Source: Tsuneonella dongtanensis (lineage in GTDB: Bacteria > Pseudomonadota > Alphaproteobacteria > Sphingomonadales > Sphingomonadaceae). Taken from it: a stretch of 64,000 bases of DNA. Location: positions 1,364,001-1,428,000 of the forward strand of contig NZ_CP016591.1 in the NCBI RefSeq assembly GCF_001698205.1, in the 5' to 3' direction. Every line of letters begins with the position of its first letter. The first letter of the stretch is position 1. Shown in pieces: positions 33,597-45,360 of the stretch. The notes beneath the pieces are model-generated. The model worked only from the letters and a program-made list of their open reading frames with translations. It searched no databases and was not told the DNA's origin. The position numbers were made by a program, and so were the translations under genes.

Positions 33597-36266
33597 ATGA
33601 CCTCGACCAACGACATCCGCCGCAGTTTCCTCGACTACTTCGCGAGCGCGGGGCATCGCGTCGTGCCGAGCGCCCCGCTCGTGCCGTACAACGACCCGAC
33701 GCTGATGTTCGTCAACGCCGGCATGGTGCCGTTCAAGAACGTCTTCACCGGGCTCGAGACCCCGCCGAGCGCCACTGCAGCCTCGAGCCAGAAATGCGTC
33801 CGCGCAGGCGGAAAGCACAACGACCTCGACAATGTCGGCTACACCGCACGGCATCACACGTTCTTCGAGATGCTCGGTAACTTCAGCTTCGGGGATTACT
33901 TCAAGGAGCAGGCGATCACGCACGCGTGGACGCTGCTGACCAGGGAATGGGGCCTCGCGCCCGACCGCCTGACCGCCACCGTCTATCACACCGACGACGA
34001 GGCGTTCGACCTCTGGCGCAAGATCAGCGGCCTGCCCGAAGCGCGGATCATCCGCATTCCGACGAAGGACAACTTCTGGGCGATGGGCAGCGATGGTCCG
34101 TGCGGACCATGCTCGGAAATCTTCTACGACCACGGCGACCACATATTCGGCGGCCCGCCCGGAAGCCCGGATGAGGACGGCGATCGCTTCGTCGAGATCT
34201 GGAACCTCGTGTTCATGCAGTACGAGCAGGCGGCCGACGAGATCGTGGCCGACCTGCCCAAGCCGAGCATCGATACCGGCATGGGCCTCGAGCGTATCGC
34301 GGCCGTGATGCAGGGTATCCCGGACAATTACGACACCGACACGTTCAAGGCGCTCATCGGCGCGAGCGAGGGCCTGACCGGTGTCCGGGCCGAGGGCGAC
34401 CAGAAGGCGAGCCACAGGGTCATCGCCGATCACTTGCGGTCGACCAGCTTCCTTCTGGCCGATGGCGTGCTGCCGTCGAACGAGGGCCGCGGCTATGTCC
34501 TGCGGCGCATCATGCGCCGCGCGATGCGTCATGCCCACCTGCTGGGCGCGAAGGAGCCTCTGATGCACCGGCTGGTGCCCGCGCTGGTGGCGGAGATGGG
34601 GCAGGCCTATCCTGAGCTTGGCCGCGCGCAGCCGCTCATCGAAGAGACGCTGGAGCGTGAGGAAACCCAGTTCCGTCGGACGCTGGCGAACGGCCTGAAG
34701 CTCCTCGACGAAGTGACCGGTTCGATGGGCGAAGGCGGAGAACTCGACGGCGAAACCGCGTTCAAGCTCTACGACACGTACGGCTTTCCGTACGACCTGA
34801 CCGAGGACGCGCTCCGCAGCCGCGGAATCGCGGTGGAACGGGACGGCTTCGATGCGGCGATGGCCCGGCAAAAGGCCGCTGCGCGCGCGGCTTGGAAGGG
34901 GAGCGGGCAAGCCGCCGACGGCGAGCTGTGGTTCGACATCGCCGAGCGCGAAGGCGGCACCGAATTCACCGGTTACACCTCGACCGAGGGGGAAGGGCGC
35001 GTCGTGGCCTTGGTACGCGACGGTGCGGAGGTCCAGTCGGCGGGCGCGGGCGAGAGCGTGATCGTGCTCACCAACCAGACCCCGTTCTATGGCGAGAGCG
35101 GCGGGCAGTCGGGTGATGCCGGCACCATGACGACCTCGGACGGTTTGAAGATCGCGGTGACCGACACGGGCAAGCCGCTCGGCCGGCTCCATGCGCATCA
35201 CGGGACGGTCGAAGCGGGCACGATCAAGGTCGGCGACGTCGTCCACCTGTGGGTGGATGCCGACCGGCGTGATCGCATTCGCGCCAACCATTCGGCGACC
35301 CACCTCGTTCACGCGGCCTTGCGCCACCGGCTCGGCGAGCACGTGACGCAGAAGGGATCGCTGGTCGCCGACGACCGCTTCCGGTTCGACTTCTCGCATC
35401 CCAAGCCGCTTACTGATGAGGACATCGCCGCGGTCGAGGCAGAGGTGAACGCCGAAATCCGCGCCAACGAGACGGTGACCACGCGTCTGATGACTCCCGA
35501 CGATGCGGTGCAGGCGGGTGCATTGGCGCTGTTCGGCGAAAAGTACGGCGACGAGGTCCGTGTCCTCAGCATGGGCCGTGCGGGCGACGAGGGCCGGCAT
35601 TACTCGGTCGAATTGTGCGGCGGCACGCACGTGCGTGCGACCGGCGACATCGGCGTGTTCCGCATCGTTTCCGAGAGCGCAGTGTCCAGCGGAGTGCGCC
35701 GGATCGAAGCGCTGACCGGCGAAGCGGCGCGCCAATGGCTCGTTGCGCGCGAGGATGCGCTGAAGGAGGCCGCGTCCGCGATCCGTGCCGCGCCCGAAGA
35801 CGTGCCTGCACGGCTTGCAGCACTGCTCGATGACCGCAAGCGGCTGGAGCGCGAGCTTGCCGAGGCGAAGAAAGCCCTGGCGCTGGGCGGTGGCGGGGCG
35901 GGGAAGCCTGCGGTGGCAGACGAGGACGTGGGCGGGGTGAAGTTCTCCGGCCAGGTCATCGAAGGCCTGGAGGCGAAGGCCCTGCGCGGCCTGCTCGACG
36001 AAGCCAAGGCGCGGCTCGGTTCTGGGGTCGCGGCAATCGTCGCGGTCAACGACGGGAAGGGCGCGATCGCGGCGGCGGTCACCGACGACCTGACCGACCA
36101 CATCAGCGCGGTCGACCTCGTCCGCGCAGGCGTCGAGGCACTCGGGGGCAAGGGCGGCGGCGGCCGCGCTGACATGGCGCAGGGCGGTGGCCCTGACGGT
36201 TCAAAGGGAGCCGAAGCGATCGAGGCAGTCCGGCGCGCGCTTACCGGCGTCGCCGCAACCACCTGA
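33597..36266 (+). CDS. alaS: alanine-tRNA ligase
   Basis: 889 residues, full length. Class II motifs open the protein ([48 protein letters not shown]). The editing domain has [16 protein letters not shown], with [15 protein letters not shown] providing the zinc ligands. The C-Ala oligomerisation domain includes a coiled coil ([23 protein letters not shown]) and ends with [15 protein letters not shown], as in all AlaRS. It charges tRNA-Ala and clears mischarged Ser or Gly. Confidence 0.98.
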   Translation: MTSTNDIRRSFLDYFASAGHRVVPSAPLVPYNDPTLMFVNAGMVPFKNVFTGLETPPSATAASSQKCVRAGGKHNDLDNVGYTARHHTFFEMLGNFSFGDYFKEQAITHAWTLLTREWGLAPDRLTATVYHTDDEAFDLWRKISGLPEARIIRIPTKDNFWAMGSDGPCGPCSEIFYDHGDHIFGGPPGSPDEDGDRFVEIWNLVFMQYEQAADEIVADLPKPSIDTGMGLERIAAVMQGIPDNYDTDTFKALIGASEGLTGVRAEGDQKASHRVIADHLRSTSFLLADGVLPSNEGRGYVLRRIMRRAMRHAHLLGAKEPLMHRLVPALVAEMGQAYPELGRAQPLIEETLEREETQFRRTLANGLKLLDEVTGSMGEGGELDGETAFKLYDTYGFPYDLTEDALRSRGIAVERDGFDAAMARQKAAARAAWKGSGQAADGELWFDIAEREGGTEFTGYTSTEGEGRVVALVRDGAEVQSAGAGESVIVLTNQTPFYGESGGQSGDAGTMTTSDGLKIAVTDTGKPLGRLHAHHGTVEAGTIKVGDVVHLWVDADRRDRIRANHSATHLVHAALRHRLGEHVTQKGSLVADDRFRFDFSHPKPLTDEDIAAVEAEVNAEIRANETVTTRLMTPDDAVQAGALALFGEKYGDEVRVLSMGRAGDEGRHYSVELCGGTHVRATGDIGVFRIVSESAVSSGVRRIEALTGEAARQWLVAREDALKEAASAIRAAPEDVPARLAALLDDRKRLERELAEAKKALALGGGGAGKPAVADEDVGGVKFSGQVIEGLEAKALRGLLDEAKARLGSGVAAIVAVNDGKGAIAAAVTDDLTDHISAVDLVRAGVEALGGKGGGGRADMAQGGGPDGSKGAEAIEAVRRALTGVAATT

Positions 36267-36282
36267 TCGCTTCTGCGGCCAA

Positions 36283-36447
36283 TTAGCCGCGGTGGCCGCT
36301 CGCAGCACGAGTGGCAGGGCCGCTGCCTCGAGCGGTATCCTTGACCTGCGTGACGTCGTCGGTGCGCTGGGGGCCCTTGATCGGCCCCTTTTCCTCGCCC
36401 GATTGTTCCTTGGGGGCGGCATCCGGCCGCTGCTTGAGATCGCTCAT
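36283..36447 (-). CDS. 54-residue hydrophilic protein, unknown
   Basis: A short frame on the minus strand starts at the ATG at 36447, eight bases after AAAGGAAA, and ends with TAA at 36283-36285. The 54 residues (SDLKQRPDAAPKEQSGEEK at the start, ending AASGHRG) are highly charged, Pro/Gly-rich and without hydrophobic segments, so probably disordered. It lies 16 bp past the convergent alaS and 41 bp downstream of the antiporter gene on the same strand, so it could be cotranscribed with it. The ribosome site and GC3-rich codons argue for a real gene; no family is known to me. Confidence 0.6.
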   Translation of the reverse strand: MSDLKQRPDAAPKEQSGEEKGPIKGPQRTDDVTQVKDTARGSGPATRAASGHRG

Positions 36448-36488
36448 GTGGATTTCCTTTCAACTACCCAACGAACGAGCCAGCGGTT

Positions 36489-38252
36489 CTATCCGGTCTC
36501 GGCAGAGCCGGTCCGCAGCTTGGGCGTGTGTCCGAGGTTCGCCTCGCGCCTGATCTGCTCGCGGAACTCGTCGCGCTTCTCGTGGATCGAGGCGATCACC
36601 GGCCCCATCGCGACCCCGAGGTCGACCAGCACCGCCTCGCTCAACTGAAGCGAGCTTTCGAGGGTTTCGGGCACCGCGTGGCTTGCGCCCATCCGGTAGA
36701 GGACCGTCGCGTGGTTGAGATCGCGGGCACGGGCGATGATCGGCAATTGCGGGTGCGCCTTGCGCAGCTTCGCGGTCAGCCGCTGCGCTAGTACCGGCTC
36801 ATCCATGGTCAGGATCACCGCCGGCGCTGTCTCGATGCCCAGCCGGTCCAGCGCCTTGCTTCGCGCAGCATCGCCGAAGGTCGCATTGTAGCCCTTGCGC
36901 CTGGCGCGTTCGACCATGTCGGCGTCCGTGTCGATGGCGACGTAGGGCTTGCCGTGGACGAGGAGCATGTCGGCCACCAACCGTCCCACGCGTCCCGCTC
37001 CCACTATGATCGCGGGGCTTTCGCCACCCTGGCGCTCAGAGACCTCGGGCGCAGGCTCGACCCGCCGTGCGACGGCGCGGCCGAGACGAGCGAGCAGCGG
37101 CGTGACGGTCAGCCCGATAGCGGTGACGATCTGCCAGAACTGGGCGGTCTCGCGGTCGATCAGCAGCGCGGCGGTTGCCGCCGACAGCACGATCAGGGTG
37201 GTCTCGCTGGGCGATGCCATGAGCAGGCCCGTCTCGGCCGCGGTGCTGCGGCGGGCGCCCATCAGTCGCAGCAGGATGCTGGTGACCAGCGCCTTCAGCA
37301 CGAGCACCCCGACGACCGCGACCGCAATCGCGCCGATGTCGTCCCAGACCTTCATCACGTCGATGCTCATCCCGACGGTGATCAGGAAGATGCCCAGCGC
37401 CATGCCCTTGAACGGCTCGATGATCCCCTCGACCTCGCCGTGATACTCGGTCTCCGCGATCAGCAGTCCGGCGATCAGCGCGCCGACGATGGGCGACAGG
37501 CCGACCGCTGCGGTCGCCAGACTTGCGCCGATCACGACGAGCAGGCTGGCGGCGAGGAACAGCTCGGGGCTCTTGGTCCGCGCCGCCTGCGCGAACAGGC
37601 GAGGGAGCGCCAGCCGCCCGATGACGAGCAGCGCGATGACGACCACCAGCCCCTGCCACAGCGTATCGACAAGGCCTTCCCAGCCGTCGGCCTGCGCATA
37701 GGGGGCGAGTGCGCCGAGCACGAAGATCATCGGCACGATGGCGATGTCTTCGAACAAGAGCATCGACAGCGCGGCACGGCCGACCGGACTCGATGTGCCG
37801 GAGATCGGCAGAACGATCGCGGTGGATGAGAGCGCGAGCGCAAAGCCGAGCGCCAGCGCGGCCGTGGTCCCCTGTCCGCTCACGGTGAAAACACCTGCGA
37901 GCAGCGCACCTATGATGAGCAGTTCAAGCGCGCCAAGGCCGAACACCAGTTTGCGCATGGTCCACAGGCGATTGAACGACAGTTCGAGGCCGATGGTGAA
38001 CAGCAGCAGGATGATTCCGAATTCGGCGAAGGGCACGAGCGCTTCGGGCTCTGTGATCGTCACATGGTAGAGCCACGGCGCCTGCGGCACGAGCCGGCCG
38101 AGGCCGAAGGGCCCGACAAGGATGCCGATGAGGATGAAGCCGATGACGGGCGTGATGCGGAACCGGTGGAAGACCGGGATGACGATGCCGGCCGCGCCGA
38201 GGATCACCAGCGCGTCGGACAAGGTTGTCGAATGGGTCAGGCCTTCGGTCAT
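36489..38252 (-). CDS. CPA2 monovalent cation:proton antiporter (KefB-like)
   Basis: 587 residues. Residues about 1-390 form the CPA2 exchanger with a dozen spans: GFILIGILVGPFGLG, FGIILLLFTIGLELSFNRLW, SSTAIVLPI and GLSPIVGALIAGLLIAET. A cytoplasmic RCK/TrkA-N domain follows with AIIVGAGRVGRLVADMLLVHGKPYVAIDTD (about 405-520), which binds NAD(H) or nucleotide. It resembles KefB/KefC and YbaL, K+ efflux or K+/H+ exchange proteins, but no ancillary KefG/F gene is near, and glutathione gating cannot be claimed. A short C-terminal tail ends in LRTGSAETG. Confidence 0.9.
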   Translation of the reverse strand: MTEGLTHSTTLSDALVILGAAGIVIPVFHRFRITPVIGFILIGILVGPFGLGRLVPQAPWLYHVTITEPEALVPFAEFGIILLLFTIGLELSFNRLWTMRKLVFGLGALELLIIGALLAGVFTVSGQGTTAALALGFALALSSTAIVLPISGTSSPVGRAALSMLLFEDIAIVPMIFVLGALAPYAQADGWEGLVDTLWQGLVVVIALLVIGRLALPRLFAQAARTKSPELFLAASLLVVIGASLATAAVGLSPIVGALIAGLLIAETEYHGEVEGIIEPFKGMALGIFLITVGMSIDVMKVWDDIGAIAVAVVGVLVLKALVTSILLRLMGARRSTAAETGLLMASPSETTLIVLSAATAALLIDRETAQFWQIVTAIGLTVTPLLARLGRAVARRVEPAPEVSERQGGESPAIIVGAGRVGRLVADMLLVHGKPYVAIDTDADMVERARRKGYNATFGDAARSKALDRLGIETAPAVILTMDEPVLAQRLTAKLRKAHPQLPIIARARDLNHATVLYRMGASHAVPETLESSLQLSEAVLVDLGVAMGPVIASIHEKRDEFREQIRREANLGHTPKLRTGSAETG

Positions 38253-38489
38253 CCGTGCGGCCCCGCTGTCACAGTCATCCCCATGTTTCGAAAAACTCCC
38301 GCGACCCGGATCCCATCCGTAAACCGGCAGGATCGGGCGTTGGATTCGTGACCTTCGGGGCGGGAGGCCTCCGGGGCGGGCAGTAAGAGAAACGGTGGGA
38401 TGGAGAACATGGCGACCGTGCTAGCCGCTCAGGCCCCGAGTAGGAAAATCAAATGTTCTTTGGGCGGGTAATCCGATAGTCCGGACGGC

Positions 38490-39692
38490 ATGGAATCCGA
38501 TGTCGTCGTCGTCGGGGGCGGGCCCGCCGGAATGATGGCTGCGCTGCTGCTTGCGCGCGCGGGCGTGGGCGTGACGGTGCTCGAGAAACACGGCGACTTC
38601 TTCCGCGATTTCCGTGGCGACACCGTCCATCCCTCGACCATGCAGTTGCTCGACGAAATGGGCATGCTGGACCGCTTTCTCGCGCGGCCGCACAACCGGC
38701 TCGACCATGCGGAAATCTGGTACAACGAACGCAAGCTCATGATCGGCGACCTGCGGCAGCTGGACATGCCCGCGCCGTTCATCGCGATGATGCCGCAGTG
38801 GGAGTTCCTCGACTTCCTGCGCGAGGAGCTTCGCGCCTTTCCGCGCTTCGCCCTGCGGATGGAGGCGGAAGTCACGGGCATGATCGAGGAAGGCGGGCGC
38901 ACAGTCGGCGTGCGCCTCGCCGATGGCAGCGAGATCCGCGCACGCCACCTCGTCCTGCGCTGCGACGGCCGCGATTCCAGCGTGCGGGAAGTGCTGCCGC
39001 TCGAATCGCTCGGGGCCCCGATCGACGTGTTCTGGTTCGCCGTCCCCAAGGCGGGGGCCGGGACGGCACTGCGCGGGGTAATCCGCGGATATCGCCTGTT
39101 CGTCCTGATCGACCGCGGCGATTACTGGCAATGCGCGTCGGTCATCGCCAAGGGCGGCGCGGAAGCGGTCAAGGAGCGCGGGATCGAGGCCTTTCGCGAC
39201 GACGTGCGCATGGCCCTGCCCGAAGTCGATACGATCGACGAGGCGCTGCCCGACTGGAGCGCGGTGCGCCTGCTGTCGGTAGCGCTCGACCGGCTGACCG
39301 AATGGTCGCGCCCGGGTCTGCTCGCGATCGGCGATGCGGCGCACGCGATGAGCCCCGTCGGCGGGATCGGCATCAATCTCGCGATCCAGGATGCGGTGGC
39401 CACGGCGAACCTGCTCGCCGCGCCGCTGGCGCGCGGAGAAAACGTCGATGCGCTGCTGCCGAAGGTGCAGGACCGCCGGATGTGGCCCACCAAGGTGATC
39501 CAGGGCTTCCAGCGCGCCGCGCACGAGCGCGTCCTGCAACCGCTGATCGAAGGCCGCGCCGGCGTCCCGCTCGAACCGCCGCTCCCTCTGCGCCTGCTAA
39601 ACCGGTTCCCGCTTCTGCGCCGCATTCCCGGTTACTTCATCGGCCACGGCATCCGTCAGGAACACGTGCGGTCGCCGCAACTGTCGTCTTGA
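38490..39692 (+). CDS. FAD-dependent aromatic-type monooxygenase
   Basis: 400 residues. The Rossmann motif VVVVGGGPAGMMAALLLARAG opens the protein, the DG motif is LRCDGRDSSVRE, and GDAAHAMSPVGGIGINLAIQDA binds the FAD ribityl chain. This is the p-hydroxybenzoate hydroxylase/UbiH fold. Dependence on NAD(P)H and the substrate cannot be read off; MAPFIAMMP-like MPAPFIAMMPQWEFLDFL and the lack of ubi genes nearby suggest a secondary or degradative role. It has no clear ribosome site. The inverted-repeat element with the GxxExxY gene begins right after the stop codon. Confidence 0.87.
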   Translation: MESDVVVVGGGPAGMMAALLLARAGVGVTVLEKHGDFFRDFRGDTVHPSTMQLLDEMGMLDRFLARPHNRLDHAEIWYNERKLMIGDLRQLDMPAPFIAMMPQWEFLDFLREELRAFPRFALRMEAEVTGMIEEGGRTVGVRLADGSEIRARHLVLRCDGRDSSVREVLPLESLGAPIDVFWFAVPKAGAGTALRGVIRGYRLFVLIDRGDYWQCASVIAKGGAEAVKERGIEAFRDDVRMALPEVDTIDEALPDWSAVRLLSVALDRLTEWSRPGLLAIGDAAHAMSPVGGIGINLAIQDAVATANLLAAPLARGENVDALLPKVQDRRMWPTKVIQGFQRAAHERVLQPLIEGRAGVPLEPPLPLRLLNRFPLLRRIPGYFIGHGIRQEHVRSPQLSS

Positions 39693-39694
39693 GA

Positions 39695-39733
39695 GAAATT
39701 TTCGCTCGCAGAGGCGCGGAGGCGCAGAGAGGG
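39695..39733 (+). repeat. left inverted repeat flanking the GxxExxY gene
   Basis: The arm carries GAAATTTTCG, then GCTCGCAGAGGCGC and GAGGCGCAGAG. Read in reverse complement, 40135-40177 has the same blocks, about 25 of 26 bases identical in the core. It lies two bases past the monooxygenase stop and eight before the GxxExxY start. Confidence 0.75.
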
Positions 39734-39740
39734 TTCGATT

Positions 39741-40127
39741 ATGGTCGCGGTCGACGAAATAAGCGGGAGTGTGGTCGATGAATGCATTCGCATTCACCGG
39801 GAATTGGGTCCGGGACTGCTCGAGAGCGTTTACGAAACCGTGCTGGAGGCGGCATTACGCCGCCGTGGACTTGAGGTCGCCCGGCAGGTGCCGATCGATA
39901 TCGATTACGCTGGTCTTTCCATCCCAGCCGCGTTTCGCGTCGACCTGCTTGTCGAGGGTGTCTTGATCGTCGAAGTCAAATCGGTGGAGCGTTTGAGCAA
40001 TCTTCACGCAAAGCAGCTCCTTACATATCTGCGTCTGACCGACCGCCAGGTCGGTCTCCTTCTCAATTTCTCCGGGGAAACGATGAAGGAAGGCATCCGC
40101 CGCGTCGTGAACAACCATTCGCGCTGA
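39741..40127 (+). CDS. GxxExxY protein, PD-(D/E)xK nuclease-like
   Basis: 128 residues. The defining motif GPGLLESVYE (Gly-x-x-Glu-x-x-Tyr) lies at residues about 24-33, in the sequence IRIHRELGPGLLESVYE. Then RVDLLVEGVLIVEVKSVE gives the Asp, Glu and Lys of a PD-(D/E)xK active site, and KQLLTYLRL the following helix. Family members have no settled function; the fold suggests a nuclease. The codons are less GC3-rich than in the neighbours (ATT, AAT, TTG are frequent) and the gene is closed in by inverted repeats, so transfer as a unit is likely. Confidence 0.88.
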   Translation: MVAVDEISGSVVDECIRIHRELGPGLLESVYETVLEAALRRRGLEVARQVPIDIDYAGLSIPAAFRVDLLVEGVLIVEVKSVERLSNLHAKQLLTYLRLTDRQVGLLLNFSGETMKEGIRRVVNNHSR

Positions 40128-40134
40128 AAGCAAT

Positions 40135-40177
40135 CCTCTGCGCCTCAGCGCCTCTGCGAGCGCAAATCGAAATTTTT
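40135..40177 (-). repeat. right inverted repeat flanking the GxxExxY gene
   Basis: The reverse complement of the left arm at 39695-39733: CCTCTGCGCCTC, GCGCCTCTGCGAGC and GAAATTTTT in mirrored order. Five extra bases sit between the core and the AT-rich end. The pair brackets about 400 bp with one gene, the geometry of a small element. Confidence 0.75.
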
Positions 40178-40255
40178 CAGCGGGCCCTCATTTTCCGCTC
40201 ATGCCCCTCATCGCGTGACCGTCCAGGTCGGCGTCTCCCCGCAAGGAGATGCCCG

Positions 40256-41667
40256 ATGCACGTCAAGATGATCCTCCCCGCGCTCACGGAGGCCAGGAGT
40301 CCGCTGTTCCGCCCGATCAAGTATTCGCTGTTCCCGCCGCTGGGGCTGGCGACGCTCGCCGGGTTCCTGCCGCAGGAATGGCACGTGGAACTGGTCGACG
40401 ACCACGTCGAACGGCTGCGGACCGACGATGCGCCCGACCTCGTGGTGATCCAAGTCTACATCACCAACGCCTATCGCGCCTATGCGATCGCCGACCATTA
40501 TCGCGCGAAGGGGTGTTACGTCGTGCTCGGCGGGCTGCATGTGACCTCGCTTCCGGAAGAGGCGGCCGCCCACGCCGACACGATCTTCATCGGGCCGGGC
40601 GAGCAGACATTTCCCTGCTTCCTGCGGGACTGGCGGGCCGGCCATGCCAGCGCTCGCTACATTTCCGGCGGCGGGCGGACGATCGAGGGAATACCCCGGG
40701 TACGCCGCGACCTCATCAAGCGGCAGCTCTATCTCGTGCCGAACTCGATCGTCGTCACGCGCGGCTGTCCGCAGCACTGTTCGTTCTGTTACAAGGACGC
40801 GTTCTTCGCCGGGGGTCGCGGGTTCTACACCCAGCGGATCGATGAAGCGCTGGGCGAGATTGAGCGCCTGCCGGGCAAGCACCTCTATTTCCTCGACGAC
40901 CACCTGCTCGGCGACCGGCGCTTTGCCGAAGGGCTGTTCGAGGGGATGCGCGGGATGGGCCGCCTTTTCCAGGGCGCGGCGACGGTGGACAGCGTGCTGC
41001 GCGGCGAACTCATCGAGAAGGCGGCGGAGGCTGGCCTGAGGAGCCTGTTCGTCGGTTTCGAGACCTTCAGCCCGCAGAACCTCAAGGACAGCAACAAGAA
41101 GCAGAACCTCGCGCGCGACTACGCCCAGGTGACGCGGCGCCTTTCCGATCTCGGCATCATGATCAACGGCAGTTTCGTGTTCGGGATGGACGATGACGGT
41201 CCGGACGTGTTCGACCGGACGGTCGACTGGGCGGTGCGGCATGGCGTCACCACCGCGACGTTCCACATCCAGACGCCCTATCCCGGCACCGCGCTTCATC
41301 GCGAAATGACCGCGCAGGGAAGGATCACGACGCAGGACTGGGACCTCTACGATACGCGCCACGTGGTCTATCGGCCCGCGAAGCTGTCGCCGGAGGCGCT
41401 CGAGGCGGGGTACTGGCGTGCCTACAGGACGTTCTACGGCTGGGCCAACATCGCCCGCGGCGCGCTGAGCCACGAGACCGCCAAGCACAGCCTCAAGCAC
41501 TTCGCCTACGCGGCTGGCTGGAAGAAGTTCGAGCCGCTGTGGGACGTCGTGATCAAGGCCAGGCGGCTGGGCGCGATGACGCCCGTGCTAGAAGGCGTGC
41601 TGTCGAAGGTGACGAAGAAGGGCAGGGCCGCGCCCGCTCCGCGACGGAGTGCGCAGCCAGCGCTGCG

Positions 41668-41671
<4 letters not shown>
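40256..41671 (+). CDS. B12-binding-domain radical SAM protein
   Basis: 471 residues, with AAGGAG ahead of the ATG at 40256. The N-terminal part (about 1-150) is a cobalamin-binding Rossmann region: FPPLGLATLAGFLP, VELVDDHVE, VVIQVYITNAYRAYAIADHYRAKGCYVVLGGLHVT, FIGPGEQTFPCFL. The radical SAM motif is TRGCPQHCSFCYKD (Cys-x3-Cys-x2-Cys), then LYFLDDHLLG and RSLFVGFETF. Enzymes of this design methylate unreactive carbons or build hopanoid and natural-product parts. No biosynthetic partners are adjacent, so the substrate is unknown. The stop overlaps the convergent amidohydrolase gene by four bases. Confidence 0.9.
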
Positions 41672-43305
<1,634 letters not shown>

Positions 43306-43412
43306 GGTCTTCCTTGCGTTCGAATACGAAAGGACCGGGTGCAGCCTCAGGCCGACCCGGTCCCAATGGTCATGCAATGACCCAGCGGCGCGTTGGTTTC
43401 ACCCTCGAGGCA

Positions 43413-44636
43413 TCACGCCCAGGCGGCCATTTCCTTCTCGAGGTTCTCGACGATCGCCTCGAAGAATTTCTCGGTGGTCATCCAGGGCTGTTCGGGGCCG
43501 ATGAGGAGCGCCAGGTCCTTGGTCATCTTGCCGCTCTCGACGGTCTCGATGCAGACGCGCTCGAGCGTCTCGGCGAACTTAACCACCTCGGGCGTGCCGT
43601 CGAACTTGCCGCGGTAGCTGAGCCCTTGCGTCCAGGCGAAGATGCTGGCGATCGGGTTGGTGCTGGTCGCCTTGCCCTGCTGGTGCTGGCGGTAGTGGCG
43701 GGTGACGGTGCCGTGGGCGGCCTCCGCCTCGACGGTCTTGCCGTCGGGCGCCATGAGGACCGAAGTCATCAGGCCGAGCGAGCCGAAGCCCTGCGCGACG
43801 GTATCCGACTGCACGTCGCCGTCGTAGTTCTTGCACGCCCACACGAACTTGCCCGACCACTTGAGCGCCGAGGCGACCATGTCGTCGATCAGGCGGTGCT
43901 CGTAGACGATGCCCTTCTCCTTGAACTTCGCCGCGAAGCCCTCGGTGTCGAAGACCTCCTGGAACAGGTCCTTGAAGCGCCCGTCGTAGGCCTTCATGAT
44001 CGTGTTCTTGGTCGAAAGGTATACCGGCCAGCCGAGGTTGAGACCGTAGTTGAAGCTGGCGCGGGCGAAGTCGCGGATCGAATCGTCGAGGTTGTACATT
44101 GCCATCGCAACGCCGGCGCTGGGGAAGTCGAACACGTCGAGGTCGATCTTGGTGCCGTCCTCGCCGTCGAACACCAGGCGCAGCTTGCCGGGACCGGGGA
44201 TCAGCGTGTCGGTCGCGCGGTACTGGTCGCCGAAGGCATGGCGTCCCACGACGATCGGGTCGGTCCAGCCCGGCACCAGCCGCGGCACGTTGGAAATGAC
44301 GATCGGTTCGCGGAAAACCACGCCGCCGAGGATGTTGCGGATCGTGCCGTTGGGGCTCTTCCACATCTTCTTGAGGCCGAATTCCTCGACCCGTGCCTCG
44401 TCCGGGGTGATCGTCGCGCACTTCACGCCCACGCCGCAGGCCTTGATGGCATTGGCGCAATCGACGGTGACCTTGTCGTCGGTCGCGTCGCGGTTTTCGA
44501 TCGACAGGTCGTAATACTGGAGGTCCACGTCGAGGTAGGGCAGGATCAGCCGCTCGCGGATCCATTGCCAGATGATGCGGGTCATCTCGTCGCCGTCGAT
44601 CTCGACGACCGGGTTCGCTACCTTGATTTTCGCCAT
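43413..44636 (-). CDS. icd: NADP-dependent isocitrate dehydrogenase
   Basis: 407 residues, the eukaryote-like dimeric type used by alphaproteobacteria. It oxidises isocitrate to 2-oxoglutarate in the TCA cycle, yielding NADPH. The N-terminus [29 protein letters not shown] is diagnostic, and [38 protein letters not shown] (metal Asp) and [16 protein letters not shown] are the substrate and cofactor segments. The tRNA-Val terminator ends 86 bp upstream of its start. Confidence 0.98.
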   Translation of the reverse strand: MAKIKVANPVVEIDGDEMTRIIWQWIRERLILPYLDVDLQYYDLSIENRDATDDKVTVDCANAIKACGVGVKCATITPDEARVEEFGLKKMWKSPNGTIRNILGGVVFREPIVISNVPRLVPGWTDPIVVGRHAFGDQYRATDTLIPGPGKLRLVFDGEDGTKIDLDVFDFPSAGVAMAMYNLDDSIRDFARASFNYGLNLGWPVYLSTKNTIMKAYDGRFKDLFQEVFDTEGFAAKFKEKGIVYEHRLIDDMVASALKWSGKFVWACKNYDGDVQSDTVAQGFGSLGLMTSVLMAPDGKTVEAEAAHGTVTRHYRQHQQGKATSTNPIASIFAWTQGLSYRGKFDGTPEVVKFAETLERVCIETVESGKMTKDLALLIGPEQPWMTTEKFFEAIVENLEKEMAAWA

Positions 44637-44721
44637 GTCGGTCCTGCTGTGTGAAGGTGTGCGCGCGCTTTAGCAGGGCGGGGCGGGGGTGCAAGGCCAG
44701 CCCCGATCGCACGGCGCCGAA

Positions 44722-44756
44722 ACGCAAAAGGCGCCGCTTGCGCGACGCCTTTTCGT
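44722..44756 (-). terminator. intrinsic terminator of tRNA-Val
   Basis: As minus-strand RNA, 44742-44753 and 44726-44737 form a 12-bp stem (AAAAGGCGUCGC with GCGGCGCCUUUU, one G-U pair) closed by a GCAA loop, ending in four U residues. As plus-strand RNA the same position is a C-A mismatch, so it works for the tRNA direction. Confidence 0.85.
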
Positions 44757-44766
44757 TGGGCCCCGA

Positions 44767-44841
44767 TGGTGGGCGTAGGAAGGATTGAACTTCCGACCCC
44801 TACGATGTCAACATAGTGCTCTACCACTGAGCTATACGCCC
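44767..44841 (-). tRNA. tRNA-Val (anticodon GAC)
   Basis: On the minus strand the 7-bp acceptor stem is GGGCGTA with TACGCCC (44771-44777), with an encoded A-CCA end (44767-44770). The D arm reads GCTC...GAGC. The anticodon stem is CTATG/CGTAG with loop TTGACAT, anticodon GAC at 44807-44809. The T arm is GGAAGTTCAATCCTTCC. All cloverleaf pairs hold. It would read GUC and GUU valine codons. Confidence 0.96.
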
Positions 44842-44893
44842 ACACCATCGAGCGGAGGGCCATCTAGCGACGGTCCCGCCAAGTGGCAAGTGG

Positions 44894-45283
44894 TCAGATG
44901 CGCGCGACGGCTTCCGAGTGGAACATCCGGTCGACTTCGAGCACCAGGTCCTTGAGATGGAACGGTTTCGACAGGACCTTGGCGCGCGGCTGCTCGCGGC
45001 TGGCCTTCAGCGTGACCGCGGCGAACCCGGTGATGAACATCACCTTCGTCGCCGGCGACACCTCGTTGCAGCGCTGGGCCAGCTCGATCCCGTCCATCTC
45101 GGGCATGACGATGTCCGACAGCAGCAGGTCGAAATGCGACGATTCGAGGTGCGGTATCGCCTCGGTCCCGCGATCGACGGCGACAACGGAATATCCGGCG
45201 TTCTCGAGTGCGCGCGCAAGATAGGTGCGCATCGCTTCCTCATCCTCTGCGAGCAGGATGCGAATCTGGGGCTGGTCGTTCAT
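44894..45283 (-). CDS. cpdR: single-domain response regulator CpdR
   Basis: 129 residues from the ATG at 45283; an ATG four codons upstream gives only MVLP more. It is a bare receiver domain: ILLAEDEEAMRTYLARALENAG (acidic pocket), LLLSDIVMPEMDG with the phospho-acceptor Asp57, ITGFAAVTL and KVLSKPFHLKDLV. The wording AEDEEAMRTYLARALE matches CpdR, which in its unphosphorylated form primes ClpXP for CtrA degradation. CckA, encoded at 25669, supplies the phosphate through ChpT. Monocistronic, downstream of tRNA-Val on the opposite flank. Confidence 0.9.
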   Translation of the reverse strand: MNDQPQIRILLAEDEEAMRTYLARALENAGYSVVAVDRGTEAIPHLESSHFDLLLSDIVMPEMDGIELAQRCNEVSPATKVMFITGFAAVTLKASREQPRAKVLSKPFHLKDLVLEVDRMFHSEAVARI

Positions 45284-45360
45284 GGGCAGGACCATACGCC
45301 GATGCGATTAAGAAATCTTTCGCGCGCAGCCGAGCGAGCTGCTTTGACACAGGCCTTTGC

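Noticed and set aside
33528-36101. An 857-codon minus-strand frame opposite alaS
   Set aside because: It is an exact codon-mirror of alaS, with no motif or ribosome site.
44700-44760. Hairpin 44726-44753 as an icd regulatory element
   Set aside because: The G-U pair, the GCAA loop and the U tail orient it as the tRNA-Val terminator; it lies 83 bp before icd on the same strand.
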